Shown here piece by piece: positions 1 through 11,399 of a stretch of DNA of 64,000 nucleotides. The DNA lies in contig NC_133537.1 in NCBI RefSeq assembly GCF_048544455.1, positions 15,809,541 to 15,873,540 on the forward strand, in the 5' to 3' direction. The notes below the pieces were generated by a model that did no database searches, was not told the DNA's origin, and was given only the letters and a program-made list of their open reading frames with translations. The stretch comes from Silene latifolia (lineage: Eukaryota > Streptophyta > Magnoliopsida > Caryophyllales > Caryophyllaceae). Every line of letters starts with the position of its first letter. The first letter of the stretch is position 1. Position numbers and translations under genes: made by a program.

Positions 1-1575
1 CCCATGAGTGTCTTGTGATAGCCACTCCTTGTCCACATTATGAAGTCCGCCAATAAACATTGAGGTCAATAAACGGGGTCCAATGTTCCAGTGCGAGTCG
101 GGTATGGGTTGGGTTATTCAGGCCAGGCATTGTTTTGCCTAGTATAGTCTTCCCCAACCAATGGGAAACCTTTATATTTTATTCTATTTAGATTCTACTT
201 TGTTATCTATGGAAAATGTTGTTAATTTTAATAGTTCCATTGGCTAGGTGTTTGATAACGTGGTACATCCGGTGTACCTAATGATTTCTCATCTTATAAT
301 TTAGCTCGCTTATAGACTTATGCTTAATAATTATTGAGGTGTCATGAAATTAACGTGGGAATACTCTGAAATAATGATAGTCTTCTAAATTATTTCATAG
401 AATCGGAATATGTTTATTTACCATCCTTGATTTTTTTTCTATATAGAATAAGTGGTGGTGATCGATGAGAGGCTTGAGCAGCAATAGAGATAGTCGAGGT
501 GGGGGTCACAGGAAGGGACTTGCTGGTACTGTGAGGATGGTGATTATGGAGGAAGAGCTGGGGGCTAACGTGGTTACAGTAGGTAGCCGGCAGGGATATA
601 TGGTTTAGTGGTTAGTTATGAGGTCTCATTGCCTATTTATCTGTGGTTTGTCTGGAATTGAATGTACCTTATCAGAATACTCCTTTATATGTCGTTTTAT
701 GTGTATCCTGTCAGGAAAGGAAAATATAGAGAACTGCCCATCATTTTGACTACCCCAAAACAAAACTGCACGAACAACTTGCGACTTGTCCATTGGTAGA
801 TGTGGTTGAGAAAAATACGTTGTTGCTGAGTTTGCATGTATCACTTGTCATTCGCATTAAAACGACAGATAAAGTAGCTAGAATCTGTGAAACTATTCAC
901 TTGGCTCAGACATATTTAAGCCACGACATGGGCATAAGCTGCACTCACAGGGAAGAGAGAGAGAGAGTCCACTTATAAACCCCAAGATTGTTTCGTCTAA
1001 AACCAATTGGCAAAGGAGTAGCTCTTAGACCTTTTTAAGTGATCAGTTCTCTACTATATCTTCAGTGTGGAACACTCATTTGTGAATTTACATGAATTGG
1101 AACTCTTCTTCACCCACATATCTTTTCTGGTTGAGAGTGTTGACACTATTAGTTGTTGGTTCTTCATGCTTTCTCGCAATTGTAGTTTACCCAGCGTTCT
1201 TTGCTTATTTTTATCTTCGGCTGCGTAATAATCTCTTGTTATATCCTGCATTATGGAAGATTCCTGGACATGCTAAATTTACATTCTTGTTCTTGATTAT
1301 GATGCTTGATTACTGTGACTTCTAGGGGTGATATAATAATAAAAAAAGTGAGAATCAGCGAACCACTGCTGCTGAAACCAACAATCATGAGAAAATCCAT
1401 TCATGGGTTGTGTACTTCAAAGATCACAGAAAGTAAATGTGTAGATGCAGAGACAATTTTATTGTTCAATGACAACTTCCTCTGACAATGCACTGGTTGG
1501 GATGGTCTGGTTGATGCTTTTTCTGAATATTAACACTCCTTACGACCTTGTGGTATGACTGGTATCTCTTTCAGT

Positions 1576-1666
1576 TGAACCAGCAAGTTGAGGTTGATGT
1601 CTTAATCAAGTCACAAACACCTTCAGTTTCCGACTTCAGAGAAATAATAGTCATGGAACTGCTGGA
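1576..1666 (+). other. Possible isolated exon of an unrecognised gene
   Basis: A pyrimidine-rich tract ending in CTTTCAG precedes 91 bases that read openly as LNQQVEVDVLIKSQTPS and on to MELLE, and GTATTATCC follows as a possible 5' splice site. The composition is protein-like, unlike the flanks. A second acceptor-like site lies near 2385. I cannot name the family or link the pieces, so this may be a piece of a decayed or interrupted gene, or chance. Confidence 0.2.
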
Positions 1667-2907
1667 GGTATTATCCCTTTCGTATAGTTGTCGTGGCAAT
1701 AGATAATTATGTTTTGTAATTCTGTCATATGTATTGTTTTTCTTGTCACTAACTTATAAACAATTCTCATCACCCCAACTGCTTACCTATGTGAGACAAT
1801 GTTCCGCACACACTCGCGAAATAATAAACACATTTGTTGAAAAGTGCAAGAGCTGCGTAACATAAAAACATCGTTCATTTCAATTTTTTGAATGAATTCA
1901 TTTGAGAACCCATATATAAATGAAGCCGCAAAGTGCAAACTATCTCCTTGAAAATTGTTGTTGATATATGGCAATGCCCAATGGAATCCATGGTTCCTAT
2001 CTTTGGTCTTCCTCATTTTTGTTGGAATTGTTTGAAATAATTTACAAACTTCCTGCTCTCGTTTTTCTGATTGAGTTTTTAATATACCTCCGACCTCTTT
2101 CCTGCATAAATGGCTAATGCTAATGCGCCTTTTTGTAAGAAACTGAAAAATGACAAATTAGTCAAAAACTTGAAAGAATCCTGCTTGTTTGCTGTCTTGA
2201 AGACACAGTAGTATTTCCACTGCCAGATTTCTGTAAAAGCAGAAATATTCAGTGTTATCTCCAAAATGCGTATATACAGTTTTGTAGAACTCTTTTAATG
2301 CTTTTCCTGTTATAGTTGATGTCGAAAAGACTGTTTTTTAACTGGCATATAAGCCTTCATTATATGGCCACTGGTTTACAGGTCTACCCTTGAATGTTTC
2401 ATTTCACCATGGAGTCACCATTTCATGGAACAACAATCTTGGATGGAGTCCTGAGTAGATGATCGAACGTCTGGATTGATGAGGTACGTATTCAAGCTTC
2501 TTTTCACTTTGATGACCCTTATGCTGACGAATTTCGATAGCGTAATGGCTGGGTTCTTTATTGCTTAAATTTGGTTGCGCCAAATTAAGTAAACTTCAAT
2601 AGCTGAACTGATATTTGCGGGTTGATTCATAATTTATTTAGATCATCCGAATCTCATTTTGATATTGAAATCAGATATAATCCCACTGGAATGGCTTCTT
2701 TACTTGCCTCTGAACATTATAGCAGTTCAATTCCTCCTTCACATTAAGCAATCCCCTCCTTCCCTCTTTTCCATCATCCATTAAAATAGGGATTTAATAA
2801 TCTGGGAAAGATCTCAAACCCAAAGTTCCCGTTATTCAACAATGGCGACCCGAGTAAAGAGTAGAGCTGGTATTTTCCTTGATTCATCAATCAATACTAA
2901 GCACGTT

Positions 2908-3105
2908 AGAGAACCACCACAACCGTGGATCTAATTAAGGAGGTTCATCAATCAGTAAAGATCTCCTTGATTTTGTTTAGTTCTTCGTCACCTTCCTCTT
3001 CACCTCAGGAACAAGCCTCCTTCCCTTCATTAACTCACCATCGCTGCCACTATCGTAGCTCTCGAGCTCGAACAAGGACAATAGAGAACCACCACAACCG
3101 TGGAT
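2908..3105. repeat. 23-bp direct repeat pair
   Basis: Bases 2908-2930 and 3083-3105 carry the same 23-bp word, which contains AACCACCACAACCGTGG. The bases after each copy are also similar (TTAAGGAGGTT), so the duplicated unit is a little longer with a small indel. The spacing is 175 bp. It is most simply a local duplication. Confidence 0.7.
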
Positions 3106-4127
3106 TTAAGGAGGTTGGGTCACTTGGGTGTTTGTGGGGGTGTGAACGTGTATCGTACATACTACAGTTTGGGATTATGAGGAAGAAGATGCACTGAATA
3201 CTACTCAGTTAGAGTACAATCGTTTTTTTTTTACTATTTTTTGTAAGTCGCTCTCTGGGACAGCGATAAGTACAACCATTTTTGGAAATTTTTGGCAAGT
3301 CGCTGTCTGGTACAGCGAGGAGTCATTTTTTTAAAACAAAAAAGAATGTTGATGACGTCGACCCATTTTTGGTAATTAGTTTGAAATCAACCCCATTTTG
3401 TTAAATAGTTTCCTTTTCGACTCCAGTTAAGCAAAAACTTCCTGAAAGTCACAGAGGGTAATATTTAGTTTCATACTAAACCGAATTGTAGTTAATTTCA
3501 TAAGAAAATAATCCGCACTATTTTTGTTTCCTAGGTCCTACATAGTGCTCCCTATGATTGGATAGAATAATTTTGTTGGTGATTTTCAATTTAGTAGTGC
3601 CAAACTTTTGTATGCTTACGTATGGAGTACGAAAATCTAACGATCCTTTTGGAACCCAGACTCTCGGTCCTAGTATGGTTACTAGATTCACTATGAATAC
3701 ACCCTTACTTATTCGGGGTTCGCTTATATAGGATGTGTGATATATATATTTTCAGTAAGCGACATGATAGAAGTCACTCTTAACGATTTGCTATTCTTAG
3801 GGCACCCGAGCGAATCTAGTATCCATGGTACTAGTGATCCCATAGCTTTCCCTCATTGGAAAGGTAAAAAGTGTTTTGAGGTACCCTAAAATAGAAAAGT
3901 TAAAACAATTGACCGAAATAGATGGGTAGTCAACTTTGTTGTGAAGCGGTGTTACTGGAACTCTGCAAGCAAAAGATTTAGAAATTTATTTTCACTTATT
4001 TCTTAGTTCCATTGAAATTTTTCATTAGTATTCCTCCAGGGCTCCAGTAATACTATCTGACGTGAATTCTAAATTTCAAATACATTTTCTTTTTTCTACT
4101 TCATATATATTATAGGTAGAGCTGACA

Positions 4128-5192
4128 AAAGCTGACCCGACCCGACCCGCCCGAAACCCGACCCGGTACAACCCGAAACCGAACCGAACCGAACCGACCA
4201 AGCCCGACCCGATAACCGATAACATCCTTATTTTTTCCAACCCGAACCCGACCTCAACCGACCAGACCTGACCCGTGACCCGATATTGACTCAACCCGAT
4301 AGATGACCCGATAATGAATTAGCTTAATAATGGTGAAAATAAGACCAAATTGACATTAATCTTAATTGTTTTCACTTAAAATTACAATTAATACACCTAC
4401 ACGCTAGGTTGCACGGACACTCCTCCTAATCGGCGTTCCCGTGTCGGACACGACACTCGTCGGACACACGTCAAAACGTGTCGGACACTTGTAAAGCCGT
4501 GTCTAACTTTCATCTTTTATTTGGGCACGTGTCCGACACGTGTCCATGGTATTTTGAGCCGTGTCCATGGTATTTGGACACACCTCCAAACGGAATCAAG
4601 TTGAATTTAAGGTAAATAGCGAGAATTGTTATATGGTTGAATTTGGTGGGGAAATAAGTTGAATTGGAGACAAATGATGTTCTTTAGACTAGTAATGAGA
4701 TGTCGAAATAGATTGATTATAAGTTGGTTTTTGGTTTTGGAAATGAGAATGAGTTATAATTAACGTAAGTTTTACTTTCACTTATTAAAATTTAATATTC
4801 AATACTTTTTCAAAAATAAAATCACACATATATAACTATAATATATATATTTTATTAAATTTAAATGACGTGTCCCGTGTCCTTAATTTCATGGGATGCC
4901 GTGTCACGTGCTCGTGTCGTGTCAGTGTCCGTGTCCGTGTCCGTTTTGGCACAACCTAGCCTACACGTTGTTTAAACATAAAATTAACCATCTAAAACTA
5001 AATATGTAAGAGAAAATATATGCTTATAATCTGACCCGACCCAACTTGCCACCCGCCGATGACCCGACCCGAAGATGACCCGACGTGAATCGTAACCGAC
5101 CCGACCCGCCACTAACTCGGCACAACCCGAACCCGATATGACCTGAACCGCTTCGACTCGACCCGTAACCGACCCGAGTGACCCGAGTCATC
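4128..5192. repeat. CCCGA-rich repeat element, interrupted by a MITE
   Basis: Two arrays of degenerate CCCGA / ACCCGACCCG units lie at 4128-4318 and 5036-5192. AT-rich sequence between them has been split by the MITE at 4404-4959. The arrays resemble the subterminal arrays of the hAT-like elements at 20397-20846 and 62677-63127, where the unit is ACACGA/CCCGACACG. I infer the same broad kind of non-autonomous element, but clear terminal inverted repeats and a target duplication were not found for this copy. Confidence 0.55.
4404..4959. mobile_element. hAT-type MITE with 8-bp target duplication
   Basis: The 556-bp element begins CTAGGTTGCACGGACAC and ends GTGTCCG...CAACCTAG, so the outermost 8 bp are inverted repeats. 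It is flanked on both sides by CCTACACG (4396-4403 and 4960-4967), an exact 8-bp target duplication as made by hAT transposases. Both ends carry many copies of GTGTCCG / CGGACAC in both orientations, like the subterminal transposase-binding repeats of hAT elements. The centre is AT-rich and codes for nothing. It interrupts the CCCGA-rich repeat, so it is the younger of the two. Confidence 0.85.
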
Positions 5193-5388
5193 TTGTGAAG
5201 TTGACTGCTATAGCATGAAGTAGAAGCTAGTCTATGTAATTCTTAGTGCATTTTTTTTATCATGGATCATCTGGAAACAACCACGTTTTTAGTACACCCA
5301 ATCTCCTTTACCTGCCGTATGGGAGCGTTCTAAGCCGGGTAATATCGTGGTATTTGCCTATTTTTTTTTTTTTTATTAGGTAAGAAAA

Positions 5389-6910
5389 CTAGGTTGATCC
5401 TCTAGGGTAGGACCAACCTATCTCATCCTTTCGAATGAGGGAGGTAAGTTGAAGCCACCGGCTATCAAACCACCTCGAAAGAGTTGGACATGAATGTCCA
5501 ACAGAAGCCATGAAGTCAGCAGCCTTGTTGGTTTCACGAAAGCAATGTTTAACTATCAATTCATCGAAAAAATGAAGGTATAATTTCACATCCTTGATAA
5601 TGCTAGAAATTTCCCACGAAATTTGCCAAGTACCTCGAATCGAGTTAATAACACATAAGTTATCACCCTCCACAATTAACTTTGAGATTCCTAAGTATTT
5701 AGCTCCTAAAATACCTTCTTTTAAAGCAAGTGCTTCCGCAACAAGGATACTATTGGATCCGCACTTTTTTGCTCCCAACAAAACGACTTTACCATTCCGA
5801 TCTCTTATAGAATATCCTAAAGCAACTTTGTTACCTTCTATTCTCGATCCGTCAAAATTTAGCTTTAGGAAACCGTTTGTAGGTTTATCCCACCAAATCT
5901 CTTCCTTATTAGAATTGTTTCTAACTGACTCTTCTACCTCGGGATTGTTGAGATCCTTAAATCTAGTCACATTCCATGTCTTAGTGCTATTATTACATAA
6001 AGTAATAAGTTTGCTGATACTTAAATTAACATTATTAAAGATAATATCATTTCTATGGAACCATGCATTCCACCAAATAAAAATAATCTTTATAAAGTCA
6101 TCTTTTAGAATTAAATCCTTTAGATAATTAAGTTTTGTTAGAAAACTTTGATTTGTAATAGTATCATAATTTGACAGAAACTCGTTGAAACTAATAATGT
6201 TCAGGTCTTGGATGACAGGCCCAATCAAGGGACATTCGTAAAAGAAATGATCTTTGTTTTCAATAGGATTGTTGCACAGAACACAATGAGGTGGGACATC
6301 AATATGACTCTTGAGAAGTCTACTTTTCGTTGGAAGGCCGTCAACGCAGGCTTTCCAAAGAAAAAATTTCAATTTAGGAGGAATATTTAATTTCCAAATC
6401 CACTGAAATTCGCATTTGTCAAGAGCTTGATCGAACAAACTTTGTGCTAACCAAGTTGCTGTTTTGGTAGAGAAATTTCCATCTACGGACAACCTCCAAA
6501 TGAGGGTATCTGGAATATCATTATGTGGCACTGGAATGTTAGTAATCTGATTAACAATATCGTTATTCACTAAATTGGATAATTTACAAACATCTCATTG
6601 CTTGTCTGAGGTTATGAATCCTTAACCAAAAGATTACGATCACGGTTACTATCATCATCAACCATAGTGCTTGTAAGTGGGTGTGAAAAACCCAATTATC
6701 AGACCAAAATTTAATGTTGTTACCATTACCTACCTGCCATCTCTGTCCTTTTCTAAATAGAGTCCGAAGACTCATAAGTTTACGCCATTGCCAAGAAGAG
6801 GCTGAATTAGGCTTATGATCAAAGAGTGAACAATTTCTCAAATATTTTTTAGATACCACTTTGACCCATATACTTTCCTTATCCATAAGAATTTTCCATA
6901 AAAGTTTCAT
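5389..6910 (-). pseudogene. LINE C-terminal zinc-binding and RNase H region
   Basis: The upper part (6584-6910) continues the reverse-transcriptase frame with KLLWKILMDKESIWVKVVSKKY and FWSDNW, then loses frame. The lower part (5389-6570) has the zf-RVT block KLKFFLWKACVDGLPTKSRL followed by CVLCNN and a downstream H and C, then an RNase H domain with the acidic residues in LNFDGS, AEALALKEG, VEGDN and NKAADF. It ends SYPRGST, just before the A-tail. RNase H removes the RNA template after reverse transcription in this LINE clade. Confidence 0.88.
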
Positions 6911-6946
6911 TTGAAGAGCTTTATTAGCTGCTTCAGAAGATTTAAT

Positions 6947-8893
6947 TCATAAACCACCAACCGACTTTGGTAAACAAACTTTATGCCAACCAACCAAATT
7001 AGGAGAATGCTGGAAAGGATTCTTATTCCAAAGAAAGTCTCTATTAATTTTATCTAATCTATTATGGATCGATGAAGGGAGGAGGAAGCTTTGCATCTGA
7101 AAAGTTCCCTTCGCGGCTAAATTAGCATTGACAAGAACTAGTCTACCTGCTTGAGATAGAGAATTCGCTTTCCATTTCGATAATTGCGTGCAAGAAGATT
7201 GAATAATGTTCTCGAAAGTATTTTTGGTCACTCTACTATCAATTATAGGACATCCTAAATACTTACCCAAATGGGCTTCCTCGTTCATATGAAGAATGCC
7301 TTTAAAGGATTCACGAAGAGAACGCTCAATATTTCTAGTGCATTGAAAAGTGGATTTGTCAAAATTAACAAATTGTCCGGAAATCGTGCAAAATTTATCT
7401 AAAATAGACTTAATAGTTCTACAACTCCGGTTAGAGGTTTTAGCGAAAATGATAGTGTCATCCGCAAAAGTGAGAAACGAAATTTTCTCCACCCCGGATC
7501 CAATTCTAATACCAATATCACTAGAGCTAACATCACTATTTTTTTGCAGAGATCTTGCTAAAATCTCGGCGCACATAATAAAAATATATGGCGAAAGTGG
7601 GTCTCCTTGTCGAATACCTCTAGTGGGTTTAAAAACGTCTCCCGGTGTTCCATTTACTAACACTGAGTAAGAAACAGTGTTTATACATGCCATAATCCAT
7701 GAAATCCACTTAGCATTAAAACCCATTTGCTTAAAAGTTTCCTCGATAAAATTCCATTCTAATCTGTCGTATGCTTTCTCCATATCAAGTTTGATTGCAA
7801 TCCAACCTCCTTTGCCTTTTTTACGTTTAAACGAGTTAAAAATCTCGTGTGCTAAAAGAATATTATCTTGAATGAAGCGATTAGGCGTAAAAGCACCTTG
7901 AAACGGGTGTATAATCTTATGCAAGACACTTCGAAGACGATTAGCCAAGATTTTTGCAATAATTTTATAAATTGTTGAACAAAGACTAATCGGGCGAAAA
8001 TGGTTTGCTGTTTGAGGATTTTCAATTTTAGGAATCAATGCTATGAATGTATGATTCATTTCTTTTAGTAATTTCTCAGAATGGAAAAAAGCTAAAACAG
8101 CTTTAGTGACGGAATTTCCTACAATATCCCAGTATTTTTGAAAAAACTCTGCAGGAAACCCATCGGGACCTGGGCATTTATCTGCGGCTAAACTAAACAC
8201 AGTTTGTTTAACCTCTTCCATACTGATATTACCTGTAAGAAATATGTTATCTTCATCTGTAATTAAGCCACTAATAGACTTAAAATCCTCATTCTTATCG
8301 AAATTGCAAAGTTGATTTTTTGTAAACCTAAGTGTAAACTCGTCAGAAATTTCTTGTTTAATAAGTTCTTGATCAGTAATACAAGCACCATTCTTATTAA
8401 TAAACTGCTTAATACCATTTCTACTACGTCTAATCGTGACATAATTTTGAAAAAACTTGGTATTATTATCTCCAAAATTTGCTTTGGTTATACGAGATTT
8501 TTGTTGCCAATAGACACGTTTATAGTCAAGAAGTGCATCACGCTTTTTTAGCCATCTCAACTGTGCGTTTTCTAAATGGGCAATATGAGAAGAACCAAGT
8601 TGGTTTTGAATAATCTCTAACTTTTTTTCAGCAATTGAAAGTTGTCTAAAAATATTTCCAAAGGTAGATTGATTCCATTTCTTAGCTTTTTGCTTTAGTA
8701 ATTTGCATTTTTGAGAGAGACAGAACATATAAGATCCGCAAACCAGTCGCCAACTACTTTTAACCATCTTAGTGAAGTCATTTCGAAGAGTCCACATGAG
8801 TTCAAAACGAAACGGAGGCGCTTTTTTATGAGCTTGCTCATGAAATTTTACGGATATAGGACAATGGTCGGAGCTAGTGAAAGCATGGTGCAC
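6947..8893 (-). pseudogene. LINE reverse transcriptase domain
   Basis: This 648-codon stretch covers the full L1-type reverse transcriptase. Visible blocks are YRPISLCSTIYKIIAKILANR, the catalytic aspartate in KLDMEKAYDRLEW, GIRQGDPLSPYIF and the active-site box FADDTIIF. It carries out target-primed reverse transcription of LINE RNA. The ATG at 8893 is not a true start; it lies in the tail of the endonuclease. The frame ends at a TGA at 6947 in SVGGL, where relatives continue with a glycine, so this is a nonsense change and not the natural end. Confidence 0.92.
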
Positions 8894-9549
8894 AAATTGA
8901 AAGTTTGGATAACTACTAATCCAATTTGGAGAGGCTAAGGCTCTATCTAGAATTTCAAAAACATTTTCAGAGCCATTTTTCTTTTTTCTCCAAGTAAAAA
9001 ATTAACGGAAAAGGGGAGGTCTACACAATTTGTATTGTTTAAGAACTTATTTAGTCTCACACAACGCGCATTGGTAACTTTTGCACCACCTTCTTTTTCA
9101 CTAGGACTTTTAATCTCGTTGAGATCTCCTAGTAATAAGAAAGGCAACCCAAGGTTTAGGATAAAATTTTCCAACTCACTCCAAAATTCCGCCTTTTCAG
9201 ACGGTTGAGCGGGAGCATAAACAAAGATAAGGCAAAAAGCCAAGTTATTCTGTAAGTCACATACTTCACAAGCAATGAATCTAATTGACTTAAAAAGGAC
9301 ATTTATCGAAAAAGTCATGGAAATAGACTCTTTCCAAAATAACCAAATACCGCCCGATAACCCAATACTCGGAATAAAATCGCAGTTATTAAAGCCAAAA
9401 CTGGCAGTCGTATAAGGTTCGGGCTTAGATGTTGATTTCGTATCACAAATAGCTAATATTTTAATACCATTGGACGAGCTAAAGAAATTAAGCTCCTCGG
9501 CAAAATTCTTTCTTTTAGTACCCCTAACATTCCAAAAGGCAATATTCAT
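8870..9549 (-). pseudogene. LINE endonuclease domain (start of ORF2)
   Basis: The protein starts MNIAFWNVRGTKRKNFAEEL, matching the N-terminus of the apurinic-type endonuclease of L1 elements, which nicks target DNA. The asparagine of WNVRG, the motif GDLNEIKSPSEKEGG and the terminal SDHCPI box are all present; the last lies in the following frame, near 8873. A one-base frameshift close to 9000 separates endonuclease from reverse transcriptase: reading past it in the other frame gives the expected GSENVFEILDRALASP. The start is the first ATG, placed directly before the conserved WNVRG motif. Confidence 0.9.
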
Positions 9550-10649
9550 GGAAAATACACTGAGACGATATAATTGGTTCTAATTGAGAAGACAAGACCC
9601 CAATCCATGCTTCTAAATGTTTCATCATTGTCCCAATTAAGTCTAATACAACCAATAAATTGATCATATATACCACTAAACAAGTTTTCAAGACAAAATC
9701 TTGGTACATCGGCAAAGGGCCTGCAAAGGTTACAAACACCAATGAAGATGAAAAATGCTAAGTTAAATCCAAAGAGGACTTGGCTGCAAGAAAAGAAAAA
9801 TACACTATCCTTGCTGAGAGTCTGTCCAACACAAAGTTTGTGAAATTCCCAAGCCGCATCGGAACGATGAAGGCAAACACTAGATTTCATAATGAAATCT
9901 AACCAAACTACAAGTAAATTGGCTTCTACTCCAAAAACTTTCAGACTGGCAATAAGCAAAGGAAATTTGACAGTCACAAAACTCATCAAAAAAGATAAAG
10001 ATTGGTAAGACTTGGGCACAATAATACACAAAATTATCAAAGAGATAAAAATCATCCTCCATAATGCAAAGCCTCTTCCCCTCGAAACTTTTACAAAAGT
10101 AAAAGTTACAGATTAAAAATCTGCCAAAACCAAGAGGCAAAACGAAATACATAGAATACAAAATTGACAACTTGAAGTCAAGACTCGGACAACAGCTATT
10201 GCACACCCGGAACAAATCGTTATGACGAATAAGTTCTAATACTAGAAAAAGAGCTGAAGAAACTGTGACTGAAAGAGCTTCTTGATCCACACTTTCATCA
10301 AAGTAGACACAATTCTGGATAGAGCTCTCCCTGGCTAAGTAGGAGAGCAACCAAGTGTCCACTAAGAATGAAAGGGGTAGATCAAAAAATAAAGCTAATC
10401 GGACGATGAAGTTAATCATAAACAAATAAGGCGGAGTGATTGAATCTAATAAGAGTAAAACCTCAGCCTTCAACAAAAAGAGAGAGATATGACTACTTAC
10501 TTCTGAAAGAATTAATCTACGAGATGAATACAGATCTAGCGGGTCCCAAATACCACCGACCGTCCTCGAAAGCGGAAAGCGGGATCCAAAAGAAGGCAAC
10601 CAACAAGGAGATCTGGGAGCCAAAGCGAGTTCCCTCCAAATCGAGGAAA
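9550..10649 (-). other. LINE 5' region without recognisable ORF1
   Basis: About 1.1 kb lies between the mapped 5' end of the LINE and the endonuclease start. An open frame of some 300 codons (9880-10785) runs through much of it, but it begins outside the element, is rich in Phe, Leu, Tyr and Cys, and shows no RNA-binding, DUF4283 or zinc-knuckle motif. I regard it as untranslated leader that happens to be open. The second LINE in this window (31360-32484) also has a long leader with no ORF1. Confidence 0.6.
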
Positions 10650-11024
10650 GTGGTATTTGCCTATTTGGTGTCATTATTTTGTACTCAATTCCCCATCTTT
10701 TCCGATCTAGATAGTTGGAGTATTTTATTGGAGTAGAGCCCCACACATGATCTACAGGTGAAAATGGTAGGAAATCAAAAACCATCTGGTCCCATTACCT
10801 TTGTTTTTTACTAACACTATCTTTGTCTTAGTATTAAAAAAGTGCAGCAAAAATAAACATAGTAACATTTGCGTGTAGGGAATTGATGAATGGCAAATAC
10901 AACACAAGTAGTTCCTGAACTTTAGCCAAAACCAACAACTTATTATCACACTTTAATCAGCTACCCCTGGATTTATGACTTCACTACCCACAGTTGCCTT
11001 ACAAAACCATTGGCAACTTCCTCC

Positions 11025-11033
11025 TTATTTATA
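11025..11033 (+). promoter_or_regulatory. Putative TATA box of the 82-aa gene
   Basis: TTATTTATA lies about 120 bp upstream of the ATG at 11151, in a pyrimidine-rich region typical of plant core promoters. Transcription would start near 11060 and give a leader of roughly 90 bases. The 10667-11024 stretch upstream shows no other feature. Confidence 0.45.
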
Positions 11034-11150
11034 CTCCCCTCCAACTACCTCATTCTATCAGCTTATTCAGTTATATTTCAGCTTTCACAACATCCTCATT
11101 TTTTCTGGTTTACGAAAATTTAGACGTTTTCAGATTTTAGCTAATTATTA

Positions 11151-11399
11151 ATGTCGGAATCCATGTTGAAGAGACGGGAGAATAATGTAGATGGTGTTAA
11201 TAGTGCAGATGATGGTAAGTCTATATCGACCCAGCTCCGCCTCGTATCAGCAGAATCTCTTGATAAAGACGTTGTTCTACGGAGAATCCGTCATCGGAAA
11301 TGCATGAATAAGGTTCAGAGCACCATGAATAATACTGTGGGATCCTTTGCTCAGGAAAATAAGTGGGTTGACCTTGGAGATGCCTTTACTTGTCCCTGA
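11151..11399 (+). CDS. Small plant protein of unknown function, 82 aa
   Basis: The frame reads MSESMLKRRENNVDGVNSAD, then LRLVSAESLDKDVVLRRIRHR, and ends NKWVDLGDAFTCP. The middle is basic and helix-forming (DKDVVLRRIRHRKCMNKVQST), and the C-terminus is a short acidic and aromatic tail ending in a stop. There is no signal peptide or membrane segment, so it is probably nuclear or cytosolic. It looks like the small single-exon plant proteins with a conserved basic helix and a W-D-x-x-DAFT tail, but I cannot name the family. A TATA box and a normal leader precede it. It stands alone between the LINE and the partial Copia element. Confidence 0.6.
   Translation: MSESMLKRRENNVDGVNSADDGKSISTQLRLVSAESLDKDVVLRRIRHRKCMNKVQSTMNNTVGSFAQENKWVDLGDAFTCP

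Larger units (their letters stand above)
1..4119. other. Intergenic stretch, no recognised gene
   Basis: I see no convincing gene in this stretch. Open frames are short and lack known motifs. One possible exon is listed separately at 1576-1666. A 23-bp direct repeat lies at 2908-2930 and 3083-3105, and a 22-bp motif built on GTCGCT and ACAGCGA occurs twice at 3245-3266 and 3297-3318. The part after about 3200 is AT-rich and looks like decayed repeat sequence. A short ATG frame at 2842 (MATRVKSRAGIFLDS) ends after about 30 codons and is not supported. Confidence 0.6.
5364..10649 (-). mobile_element. L1-type LINE, near full length
   Basis: The element reads leftward. Its 3' end is an A-tail, seen as the T run at 5361-5374, and its 5' end is at 10649. 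It is bounded by the 17-bp target duplication GTGGTATTTGCCTATTT (5347-5363 and 10650-10666), still exact. From 5' to 3' it has about 1.1 kb without a recognised domain, an endonuclease, a reverse transcriptase, a zinc-binding RT-associated region (zf-RVT) and a C-terminal RNase H, the layout of plant L1 elements with RNase H. No gag-like ORF1 (DUF4283 plus zinc knuckle) is visible. It is inactive through a frameshift near 9000, an in-frame stop at 6947 and at least one more frameshift between 6600 and 6700. The exact duplication says it is fairly young. Confidence 0.93.

Noticed and set aside
4076-4294. 72-codon frame rich in VGFG and GRVGS on the minus strand
   Set aside because: It is a translation of the CCCGA-rich array.
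9880-10785. 301-codon open frame on the minus strand in the LINE leader
   Set aside because: It starts outside the mapped 5' end of the LINE and shows no RNA-binding or zinc-knuckle motif; composition suggests an accidental frame.
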